A stretch of 64,000 nt of DNA from Desulfobacteraceae bacterium (lineage in GTDB: Bacteria; Desulfobacterota; Desulfobacteria; Desulfobacterales; JACKCP01). Below the pieces are notes generated by a model that did no database searches, was not told where the DNA came from, and saw only the letters and a program-made list of their open reading frames with translations. This document shows, in pieces, positions 26,607 through 34,207 of this stretch. Positions within the stretch are counted from its first letter, which is position 1, and every line of letters begins with the position of its first letter. The DNA is taken from contig JACKCP010000002.1 in NCBI GenBank assembly GCA_020633955.1, positions 248,001 to 312,000 of the forward strand, in the 5' to 3' direction. The translations under genes and the position numbers were made by a program.

Positions 26607-27653
26607 CTATTTTGATGGTTCGTAGTCATTCATCTGCTGACATACTTTACGGATGTCAATGTTCACAGGACACTGACTTACGCATCTGCCGCAGCCAACA
26701 CACATTATTCCGTCCTCATACTTGTCAAGATAATACTTGAGCTTATGCATGAAGCGGTTTCTTGTCCTCTGCCAGGCTTCGTGTCTTGGGTCATGACCTG
26801 TTGTGTGAACAGAGTATACTTCCGACATACAGGTATCCCAGTTACGCATTCTCACTCCGTCTTTACCCTTTACCTCATCCTGAATGTCAAAACACCAGCA
26901 GGTCGGACAGGCATAGGTACAGGTGCCGCAGTTAATACACGCAAAAGCAGCTTCTTCCCAGAACGGAGCTTCATAAAGATCAAGAATTGTCATTTTTTCT
27001 ATTTTATCAAAAGAAACCTTTGACTTTATTTTTCCTTCTGCCTGTTCTTTAAGCTCTGCAAGCTTTGCTTCAACTCCTGAGTCTCCTTCTGCAAATCCTG
27101 CTGCCGCTGCAAATTTTTCGCCTTTTTCTGTTAAAGCCTTTCCTATGTATGAATCTCCTGCATCTGCAAGGATTATATCAAGGCATGATTCATCAAAAGG
27201 ACCTGTGCCGCAGCTTGTGCTGAAATTTACAGGGGACGGATTGTTTTCTGCCATACCTACAAGGGTAAGATTTTCATATCTTCTTTCAAAATAAGGATCT
27301 TTATAATCTTCTGTCATAAAGTTCTTTTTCAAGATCTCAACTGCCTTTGCATCGTATGGACGGATTCCCACAGCTGCTCGCGGTGTTTCATCAAAAGGCA
27401 CTTCTTCAAGTATATGATGACCTTCTTTATTTTCATCAAGGCTGTAGGAAAACATTACTTCCGACTGGGGAAGTACCACTTCCTTTACCGACATTCTGGT
27501 CTCGCTGTATTCAAGGTCTGGAGTCTCTCCGTCTTTGAGCTCCCTGAATGTATGACCTTTTTTCTCTTTTACCGGACCTGCAAGTCTGTATGACTTCTGC
27601 ACTTTCTCCATTGCACCGGCCCAGTCTGATTTTTTTATGCTTATCATTTTCAT
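26607..27653 (-). CDS. FlxB/AsrA-like iron-sulfur subunit (cluster 2)
   Basis: 348 residues, identical to the product of 16144-17190, with ferredoxin motifs CINCGTCTYACPTCWC and CVGCGRCVSQCP. It is placed 24 bp before the FAD subunit and 54 bp after the FlxC-like subunit. Even the spacers are conserved without visible change, which argues for recent copying or continuing gene conversion rather than selection on protein alone. Confidence 0.85.
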   Translation of the reverse strand: MKMISIKKSDWAGAMEKVQKSYRLAGPVKEKKGHTFRELKDGETPDLEYSETRMSVKEVVLPQSEVMFSYSLDENKEGHHILEEVPFDETPRAAVGIRPYDAKAVEILKKNFMTEDYKDPYFERRYENLTLVGMAENNPSPVNFSTSCGTGPFDESCLDIILADAGDSYIGKALTEKGEKFAAAAGFAEGDSGVEAKLAELKEQAEGKIKSKVSFDKIEKMTILDLYEAPFWEEAAFACINCGTCTYACPTCWCFDIQDEVKGKDGVRMRNWDTCMSEVYSVHTTGHDPRHEAWQRTRNRFMHKLKYYLDKYEDGIMCVGCGRCVSQCPVNIDIRKVCQQMNDYEPSK

Positions 27654-27707
27654 GGCTGTTCCTTTTTCATCTCCTCAAGGTTCATGATCCACATGGTCTC
27701 TTAGGGC

Positions 27708-28655
27708 CTATTTTATAAATTCGTTCGGGTCGTTAATTTTGTACTGATCAAGTGCAGGACGCTTATCCAGCTCCATTCCAGCTTCAGAACCGTATTTCTC
27801 CACGCAGTCTTTTATTGTCTTGCGTGTAAAGTATCTCATTTTTATATCCATGGGGCATGCTGCTTCACAGGCACCGCAGTCTGTACAGCGGCCTGCATCA
27901 TGAAACGCTCTAAGGAAATGATAGGTCAGTACATCTGTTTCATTATCGCTCTTTCCTACCCACTGGGGACGGGATTCGTCTACAAAACAGGTCGGGCAGT
28001 AACATAGCGGACAGGCATTTCTGCAGGCATAACAGCGGGTACATTCTGAAAGAAGTTCTCCAAAAAAGTTCCATCTCTCATCTGCACTCATTTTTTCCAC
28101 TTCATCAACATCTGCAAATCTGTCTGAAATTTCAAGCTCAGCTACTTCTGGTCCTGCAAGCTCATCAAAAATCACAGGGTTTCTTTTGATGCAGGTTTTG
28201 CAGTTTGACTGCAGCACATCTGACTTTGCAACCTTCTTTTCAAAACCATCTCCCTTGATTGTGATGGTTTCATTATCATCTTCTACTGAAGTGATTTCTC
28301 CTTCTGCAAGGTCAAGAAGGGCTTTTTTATCTGCAAGTCCTGTACAGGGAACACCTATTATATATAGCTGCTCACGTTTGATTTTATTTTCTATTATGTG
28401 AGTTACAAGGTTTCTGCTGTCGCATCCCTTTACTACTATTCCAACCTTGTCTTTGCGGTTGGTCACGTAATTTACAAGGTTCATACGGCAGTTGCAGTCA
28501 AATACCAGATTTTCTGCTTCCTTCTCACTTTTTGCCATATAGGGCTCGGACATGTAACCAAGAGTTCCTTTACGAAACCCTATCACTACATCTACCTTTC
28601 CCTCGCTTAAAATCTTTTTTGATATCTCTTTTATTTTATCTGTATATGCGTCCAT
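27708..28655 (-). CDS. FlxC-like iron-sulfur subunit (cluster 2)
   Basis: 315 residues, identical to the product of 17245-18192, with CTRCYACRNACPLCYC and CTDCGACEAACP. Its ATG overlaps the TAA of the selenoprotein mvhD. Translation of this subunit may therefore depend on ribosomes that have passed the UGA codon upstream, which would tie its level from this locus to selenocysteine insertion. That coupling is an inference. Confidence 0.8.
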   Translation of the reverse strand: MDAYTDKIKEISKKILSEGKVDVVIGFRKGTLGYMSEPYMAKSEKEAENLVFDCNCRMNLVNYVTNRKDKVGIVVKGCDSRNLVTHIIENKIKREQLYIIGVPCTGLADKKALLDLAEGEITSVEDDNETITIKGDGFEKKVAKSDVLQSNCKTCIKRNPVIFDELAGPEVAELEISDRFADVDEVEKMSADERWNFFGELLSECTRCYACRNACPLCYCPTCFVDESRPQWVGKSDNETDVLTYHFLRAFHDAGRCTDCGACEAACPMDIKMRYFTRKTIKDCVEKYGSEAGMELDKRPALDQYKINDPNEFIK

Positions 28656-29092
28656 TATTCAGTATCCTTAGTTGGGTAACGCTTAACAAATTTTTTATTC
28701 GGGCCCAGTACCTTCACTTTTTCTGCAACCTGCTTTGCAACATCAGCAAACTTTACTGCTTCAGCAGATGAAATCCATGAAAAATGAAGTCTGTCTTCTT
28801 CAAGACCTACGAATTCCATAAGGTCTTTGAAAAGCTGAAATTTACGGCGTGCATAGTAATTACCTTCCAGGTAATGGCAGTCTCCAGGATGTCAGCCGGA
28901 AACCCAAACTGCATCTGCACCTTCTCTTAAAGCCGAAAGAAAAAATTTTGGACTCATACGTCCTGTACAGGGTATTCTGATTACCCTGAAGTTGTCAGGA
29001 TACTGAAAACGGCTTACACCTGCAAGATCGGCAGCACCGTAGCTGCACCAGTTGCAGAGAAAACTCACTATTTTTGGTTCATATTCACTCAT
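28655..29092 (-). CDS. mvhD: MvhD/FlxD-like subunit, selenocysteine form (cluster 2)
   Basis: 145 residues when the in-frame TGA at 28892-28894 is read as selenocysteine, residue 67. Translation then continues to a TAA at 28655-28657 with full family similarity: SG-Sec-HPGDCHY, then GNYYARRKF and HFSWISSAEAVKFA. The cluster 1 paralog has Cys at this position. Iron-sulfur motifs LCNWCSYG near 12 and IPCTGRMSP near 40 are kept. The start is the ATG at 29092, with AAGGAG seven bases before it. A hairpin begins 16 nt after the UGA. A gene finder that stops at TGA would call a 66-residue fragment here. Confidence 0.92.
28859..28875 (-). promoter_or_regulatory. Putative SECIS hairpin of mvhD (cluster 2)
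   Basis: On the minus strand ATTACC and GGTAAT form a perfect 6-bp stem with loop UGGAA. The stem starts after 16 nt of spacer from the UGA codon, the distance expected for a bacterial SECIS read by SelB. The cysteine paralog lacks this pairing. Confidence 0.75.
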
Positions 29093-29117
29093 TGCCAAAC
29101 TCCTTGATATATAAAAT

Positions 29118-29140
29118 CTCCGCTTTTATTAAAAGCGGAG
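29118..29140. other. Intercistronic hairpin between hdrA and mvhD (cluster 2)
   Basis: CTCCGCTTTT (29118-29127) and AAAAGCGGAG (29131-29140) are perfect inverted repeats with a 3-nt loop, between the hdrA stop and the mvhD ribosome-binding site. It could stabilise or process the mRNA, or attenuate transcription. Confidence 0.6.
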
Positions 29141-29150
29141 AATCCTTGGT

Positions 29151-32100
29151 TTATGCGTTTACTGCAAAAATCTGGCTGAAAATCTGATCATTATCAAAAC
29201 CATTATGATGAATTGCACCGGAACGGCATGATGCAACACAAAGTCCGCAGCCTTTACAAAGAACAGGATTTATCTCAGCCTTTCCTGCAAATGGGCCTTC
29301 TGTCTTGAATGAAGGAGCAGAATATGGACAAACATTTACACAGATTCCACAGCTGCTGCAAAGCACAGGATCAACCTTTGCAACCTGACCGCTTGTAAAA
29401 ATTTCTTTTCTTGCAAGAAGAGTAATGGCTCTTGAAGCAGCAGCCTTACCCTGTGCAATTGCTTCCTCAATGGGTTTTGGATAATGTGCTATACCTGCAA
29501 GAAAAACACCGTCAGTCGCAAACTCGGAAGGTCCAAGCTTGGCATGTGCTTCAATAAAGAAACCGTCATCATTCATGGGAAGCTTATAGAACTGTGCAAG
29601 ATCATTTACAGTATTAGGAACTATAGCTGTTGCAAGAGAAATAACATCAGGTTCTATTTCAAGGTCACGATTAAGTACATGGTCTTTTACAACAATTTTC
29701 AAATTTCCATTATCAACGGATACTTTGGGCTTGTTCTCAAGATCATATCTTACAAAAATAACTCCTGCATCTCTTGCTTCCTTGTAAAGATACTCTTTTT
29801 CACCGTAAGTTCTTATATCCCTGTAAAGGATAAAAACATTCATGTCAGGCTTACGGCGCTTGAGTTCAAGAGCATTGTCAACTGAATGTGTGCAGCAAAC
29901 CCTTGAGCAGTAAGGTCTTTCCGGCTCACGTGAACCAACACACTGAATAAATACGGCACAGTCAGCATCTTTGACAAGTGAATCATCAGACTTCATTTTT
30001 TCGTCCATTTCAAGAGTTGTCAAAACCCTTGGATCATTGCCGTACATGTATTCGTCAGGAGTATAGGCCTTTCCGCCTGTTGCCATTACAGCAATACCAT
30101 GATCAAGAAAAGCTTCTTCACCGTTTTCCTTAAGTCTGGCTTTAAAGTTACCAACAAAACCATCAACGTTTTCAATTGTGGTGTTAAGGTGAACCTTGAT
30201 TTTATCATTTGAATTTATTGATTCAACAAGCTCTGCTACTTTATCACCGATTACTTCACCTTTTGGAGTCTTGTAAAGTTTAAGCGCATTACCGCCAAGC
30301 CTGTCTGATTTTTCAATAATATGAGTTTCATATCCCTGAAGAGCAAGGGTTTCAGCAGCAGCCATACCTGAAAGACCTCCACCGACTATCATGGCTGTCT
30401 GACCAACCTGGAGCTGTGCTTCTGCAAGAGGATTCTGAAGTGCTACCTTTGCAACACCCATTCTTACAAGATCCATAGCCTTTTCAGTTGCCTTTTCAGG
30501 AGACTCCTTATGAACCCATGAATCCTGGTTTCTTATATTAACCATTTCAAACATATATTTATTAAGACCAGCAGCCATAAGAGTTTCCTGGAAAAGAGGC
30601 TCATGGGTCTTTGGTGTACATGCAGCAACAACTATTCTGTTAAGATTCTGCTCTTTGATAATCTGTGTCATCTTATCCTGGGTATCCTGGGAGCAGGAAA
30701 ACATGTTGTCAGCAGTATATTCAACAAAAGGAAGAGTTTTTGCGTATTCTGCAACTGAAGGAACATCAACAACACCTCCAATGTTAATACCGCAATGACA
30801 AACAAATACACCTATTCTCGGAGCTTCACCAAACACATCTCTTTCAGGTGTAGTCTGAACTTCCTTAAGCATGGTTCCGCGTACTGGAGCAAGACCTTCC
30901 CCTGCAACACCTGCAGCAGCACTAGCATCAACCATGGACTGGGGAATATCCCTTGGTCCAAGGAAAGCTCCAGATGCAACAATACCTTTTCTCGATGTCT
31001 GAACAGGAGTAAAGGTGCCTGTCTGTGCGAAATTACCAGGAGTAAGTTCAATATTCAGAGTTTTTGCAAGCTCAATTGTTGAACCGTCAATTTCAAGACC
31101 AACAGAAAGGACTATCATATTGAAAACTTCTGTCTGAATTTTACCCTGATCATCAACATATCTGACTTCAAGGTCATTTGTTTCAGGAACAGGATTTATT
31201 GTGTGAACCCTGCTTCTTACAAACCGGACTCCATCATCCTTGGCCTTTTCATAATAACGTTCAAAATCTTTTCCATGGGTTCTCATATCCATGTAAAAAA
31301 TTGCACAGTCTAAATCACCGCCTGAATGCTCCTTGGCAATAACAGCCTCTTTAATTGCATACATACAGCATACAGATGAACAATAACCATTATCACAGCG
31401 GTTAATATCCCTTGACCCTATACACTGAAAGAAAGCAACTTTCTTTGGTTCTTCATGATCTTTTGACTGTTTTACAAGATGACCAAGAGTTGGACCCGAA
31501 GCAGAAAGCAATCTTTCAAACTCAAGGGCTGTAACTACGTTTGGGAATTTTGTATACTGATATGTATCAAAAACTGAGGGGTCAAATGCTTTAAAACCTG
31601 GAGCAAGAACAACAGAGCCGACATTAAGCTTAACTGTTTCAGGCTTGTCATCATAGTTTATAGCTCCGGTAGGACATGTTTTTTCACAAAGTCCGCATTT
31701 TCCCTTTGTCAGCTTAATACAGTTTTCTGCATCAATTGCAAACTTAAGAGGAACAGCCTGATCATATTCAACATAAATGGCTTTTCTTTTGTTAAGACCT
31801 GCATTGTAATCATTATCCACCTTTTTGGGACATTTCTCAACGCAGGCACCGCAAGCAATACACTTATTCATGTCTACGTATCTGGGCTTTTTAAGAACCT
31901 CAACTTCAAAATTTCCCGCTTCTCCTGAAATTGATGTTACCTCGCTAAGAGTCATCAACTCAATATTCTGATGCCGGCCGACCTCGACCAGTTTAGGTGA
32001 GATAATTCACATCGCACAGTCGTTGGTTGGGAATGTCTTGTCCAGCTGGGCCATAACACCGCCGATGGACGGCTTTTTTTCAACCAGGTAGACATAATAC

Positions 32101-32186
32101 CCGGCGTCAGCTAGATCAAGGGCAGTCTGCATCCCTGTGATACCACCGCCAACAACCATCGCGGATCCAACGAGTTCTTTTGACAT
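29151..32186 (-). CDS. hdrA: Long HdrA, selenocysteine form (cluster 2)
   Basis: 1011 residues from the ATG at 32186 (ACAGGAGAAGAGATT upstream) if the TGA at 32007-32009 is decoded as selenocysteine, residue 60 in NDCAM-Sec-IISPKLVE; the cluster 1 HdrA has Cys59 here. The frame resumes without shift. Fe-S motifs CIACGACVEKCP, CGLCEKTCP and CCMYAIK, the CHCGINIGGVVDVP block, the second FAD unit (VGGGLSGMAA) and two C-terminal ferredoxin motifs are all intact, so this is not a pseudogene. Role: FAD-based electron bifurcation or confurcation with MvhD and the NAD(P)H module. It opens its operon, with no hdrD-like partner beside it. A reading without recoding would give a 59-residue and a 935-residue piece. 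Confidence 0.92.
31974..31991 (-). promoter_or_regulatory. Putative SECIS hairpin of hdrA (cluster 2)
   Basis: On the minus strand CUGGUC pairs with GGCCGG (two G-U and four Watson-Crick-type or wobble pairs, all six positions paired) around the loop GAGGUC. The loop contains AGGUC, as in the apical loop of the E. coli fdhF SECIS. The stem begins after 15 nt of spacer from the UGA. The cysteine paralog has synonymous changes that break the stem. Confidence 0.8.
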
Positions 32187-32258
32187 AATCTCTTCTCCTG
32201 TTAAAAATTTTGCAAAAATTGCTGTTTTTTTCTGCAACTTTTCAGATATTAAACTTTT

Positions 32259-32298
32259 GCCGGGTTAAAAACCCGACTATTGATTTTTTAGCCAAATT
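32259..32298 (-). promoter_or_regulatory. Leader motif shared with dsrC (hdrA cluster 2 copy)
   Basis: On the minus strand ATTTGGCTAAAAAATCA leads into ATAGTCGGGTTTTTAACCCGG; CGGGTT and AACCCG (32261-32275) form a small hairpin. It lies about 75-110 bp before the hdrA start codon. A TTGACA sits further upstream at 32360-32365 without a good -10 partner. Confidence 0.5.
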
Positions 32299-32441
32299 CA
32301 GAGTTTATTTATTTAAATATTCTATCAGCAAACATATCCATATCGGCTATTTTAAAGGTTGTCAATACATTTAGTTCTGTTATATACCATCAGAAAATAT
32401 TTAAAATTTGATACCTTATTTAAAAATAAAGAATATGAACC

Positions 32442-33371
32442 ATGGCTGAAAAACTTCCAAAAATTGTAATTATATGCGGGCCGACCGGAATTGGTAAAAC
32501 TTCAATGACAATTGAGCTTTTTTCACGGTTTCCATCAATTATAATAAGTGCAGATTCCATGCAGGTTTATAAACACATGGACATTGGCACAGCCAAACCA
32601 ACTCCAGAGGAAAATAAAAAAGCTTTTCATTACCTGACAGACATCTGTTTACCAGATGAGGAATTCGATGCAGGCAAATTTGCACAGGAAGCAGACAAGC
32701 TTATTGAAAAAGCCCATAGTGACAACAAAATATCAATTATTGCTGGAGGGACAGGACTTTATATAAAAGCTCTTACACAGGGTATTTTCAGATCACACCC
32801 CGCAGATAAAGAAGCTCTCCAGTCCCTTTATGAGCTTGAAAAAAAAAACGGCAGCGGCTTTCTTAAAAAACTATTAGAGACCCATGATCCTGATTCTGCA
32901 TCAAAAATACATGAAAATGACATATTCAGACTTGCCAGAGCTCTTGAATGTTTTTTTTCAACCGGCCAGAAAATGTCAGAATTACAGGAAAAAGACAGAA
33001 ACAGCAAAACCCGGAAATACAAAACCCTAAAAATTGGTCTTTATATGGAAAGGGAAATCCTTTATCAGAGAATTGAAGCAAGAGTTGACCAGATGATAAA
33101 AAACGGACTCCTTGAAGAAGTAATTAATTTAAGGGAAATGGGATACTCACAAAACCTGAAGTCTATGTCTTCCATCGGCTACAAGCATATGAATCTTGTT
33201 ATAGACAGGGAACTCTCACTAGATGAGGCTGTTTCTCTTATGAAAAGGGATACAAGACGTTATGCAAAAAGACAGCTTACATGGTTCAGATCAGATAAGG
33301 AAATTAACTGGCTTTTACCCCATGAAACAGATAAGGCCGCTAAGCTTATTGATAATTTTATAAAAACCTGA
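32442..33371 (+). CDS. miaA: tRNA dimethylallyltransferase MiaA
   Basis: 309 residues, normal length. The P-loop is ICGPTGIGKTS near 11-21, ISADSMQVYKHMDIGTAKP near 35 is the conserved tRNA/DMAPP site, and AGGTGLYIKAL near 103 and RDTRRYAKRQLTWFR near 270 complete the family pattern. It adds a dimethylallyl group to A37 of UNN-reading tRNAs. Its DMAPP substrate comes from the pathway of IspH encoded at 4231. It is divergent from the selenoprotein hdrA operon with about 255 bp between. Confidence 0.95.
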   Translation: MAEKLPKIVIICGPTGIGKTSMTIELFSRFPSIIISADSMQVYKHMDIGTAKPTPEENKKAFHYLTDICLPDEEFDAGKFAQEADKLIEKAHSDNKISIIAGGTGLYIKALTQGIFRSHPADKEALQSLYELEKKNGSGFLKKLLETHDPDSASKIHENDIFRLARALECFFSTGQKMSELQEKDRNSKTRKYKTLKIGLYMEREILYQRIEARVDQMIKNGLLEEVINLREMGYSQNLKSMSSIGYKHMNLVIDRELSLDEAVSLMKRDTRRYAKRQLTWFRSDKEINWLLPHETDKAAKLIDNFIKT

Positions 33372-33400
33372 ATTGAGCCTTTTATATTTTTTAATAAATT

Positions 33401-33420
33401 AAGCTTATTATATTTAAAAA
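33401..33420. repeat. 20-bp exact direct match to 59469-59488
   Basis: AAGCTTATTATATTTAAAAA occurs identically here and at 59469-59488, just after repeat copy R1. It may mark a further decayed copy in the miaA downstream spacer, whose minus strand gives a peptide vaguely like the R2 frame. Confidence 0.35.
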
Positions 33421-33585
33421 TCAGAAAAAAATCATTGTCCAGATAAGCAAATTTTTTTGCCAACCTGACTTCAGCCTTAAAATACTCAGGTATAATCAAA
33501 AATATATTTTCACCTTAAACAGAAACCTTCAAAAATTCAGATTCCCTTAACCTGTCAATTTAACATGGAAAAATATTATACCAGC

Positions 33586-34110
33586 TTAATCACTATTTTT
33601 TTTAATTGCCTCAACCTTATTATTATATGCACTCAAATCACTTTCATATCTTGCTCTATTTTCTTCATATTTTTTTATTCTCTGATTTACACTTTCAAGC
33701 TTTTCAAGATATTCGTCCCTTTGTTTTTTTGTCTTCACATTCAACCTTAAAGCATCAAGATTTTTCTGCTCTGCCAAAAGTTCTTTGTATTCAAGCTCAA
33801 GCCTTTCCTTTCTGCTTATCAGCTCATCAGCCTCTGTTTTAAAGCTTGAAACAGGCTGCTCGATACTTTCGCTTTTATTTTCCAGATCCTCAGTACCTGA
33901 ATCTGTCTGCTCGTAAAAATCAGAGGTGATTTCAGTTGTAATACTTATCTGATTTTTGAATCTGTCAGGGACAGTTGAATAGTCATCTGTATAGTGAATT
34001 ATACCTGATTCATCGGTATAACTGTATAATTCAGCGATTGCATTGGATGAAAAAAAACAATATAAGAATAGAAAAGCAAATATTTTAAAACATGTTTTTA
34101 AAAATAACAT
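33586..34110 (-). CDS. Exported DUF4124 protein with coiled coil
   Basis: 174 residues. A signal peptide (1-26, ending ...NAIA) is followed by ELYSYTDESGIIHYTDDYSTVP (about 27-48), the DUF4124 signature of small beta-structured periplasmic domains. Residues 90-170 are a Lys/Glu-rich coiled coil. The family has no known function but often accompanies cell-wall proteins. It is divergent from the LpoA-like lipoprotein gene, about 100 bp away. Confidence 0.75.
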   Translation of the reverse strand: MLFLKTCFKIFAFLFLYCFFSSNAIAELYSYTDESGIIHYTDDYSTVPDRFKNQISITTEITSDFYEQTDSGTEDLENKSESIEQPVSSFKTEADELISRKERLELEYKELLAEQKNLDALRLNVKTKKQRDEYLEKLESVNQRIKKYEENRARYESDLSAYNNKVEAIKKNSD

Positions 34111-34207
34111 ACCATTCTCCGTTTATTTGATAATTTAAAAACAAGAAGCAGCTCAGGTAACTTTTAGAAATCTTAAAAGAAAAAAACTAAAATTCAAAGG
34201 CTTAAAT

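Larger units (their letters stand above)
25728..28657. repeat. 2.93-kb duplicated block, copy 2
   Basis: Second copy of 15265-18194 at a constant offset of 10463 bp, same orientation. It holds three complete genes. Its left end is followed at once by a terminator unrelated to that of copy 1. Its right end lies inside the mvhD stop/start overlap, where similarity falls abruptly. Confidence 0.9.

Noticed and set aside
15265..28657. Duplicated block as a composite transposon or assembly artefact
   Set aside because: No transposase or terminal repeats flank either copy, and both copies have distinct unique flanks on each side, so a collapse or misjoin is unlikely. It still deserves long-read confirmation.
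29923..29936. GGCTCACGTGAACC as a parS-like ParB site
   Set aside because: It lies inside hdrA and encodes a conserved Gly-Ser-Arg-Glu-Pro segment also present in the cluster 1 gene with a different sequence (GGTTCACGGGAACC). It also departs from the parS consensus in the outer bases.
28892..32009. Split hdrA and mvhD frames as frameshifted or nonsense pseudogenes
   Set aside because: Both continue in the same frame after one TGA, retain all Fe-S motifs, align to Cys at the TGA position and have a hairpin at SECIS distance. Two independent nonsense mutations of exactly this kind would be improbable.
31960..32186. Higher G+C at the 5' end of Sec hdrA as a sign of transfer
   Set aside because: The same stretch in the cluster 1 hdrA is similarly G+C-rich. 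It encodes the Gly/Ala-rich FAD-binding motif, which explains the composition.
33260..33499. A 79-residue minus-strand frame overlapping the end of miaA
   Set aside because: It runs antisense through the miaA 3' end, lacks a ribosome-binding site and resembles no family; at most it covers a decayed repeat.
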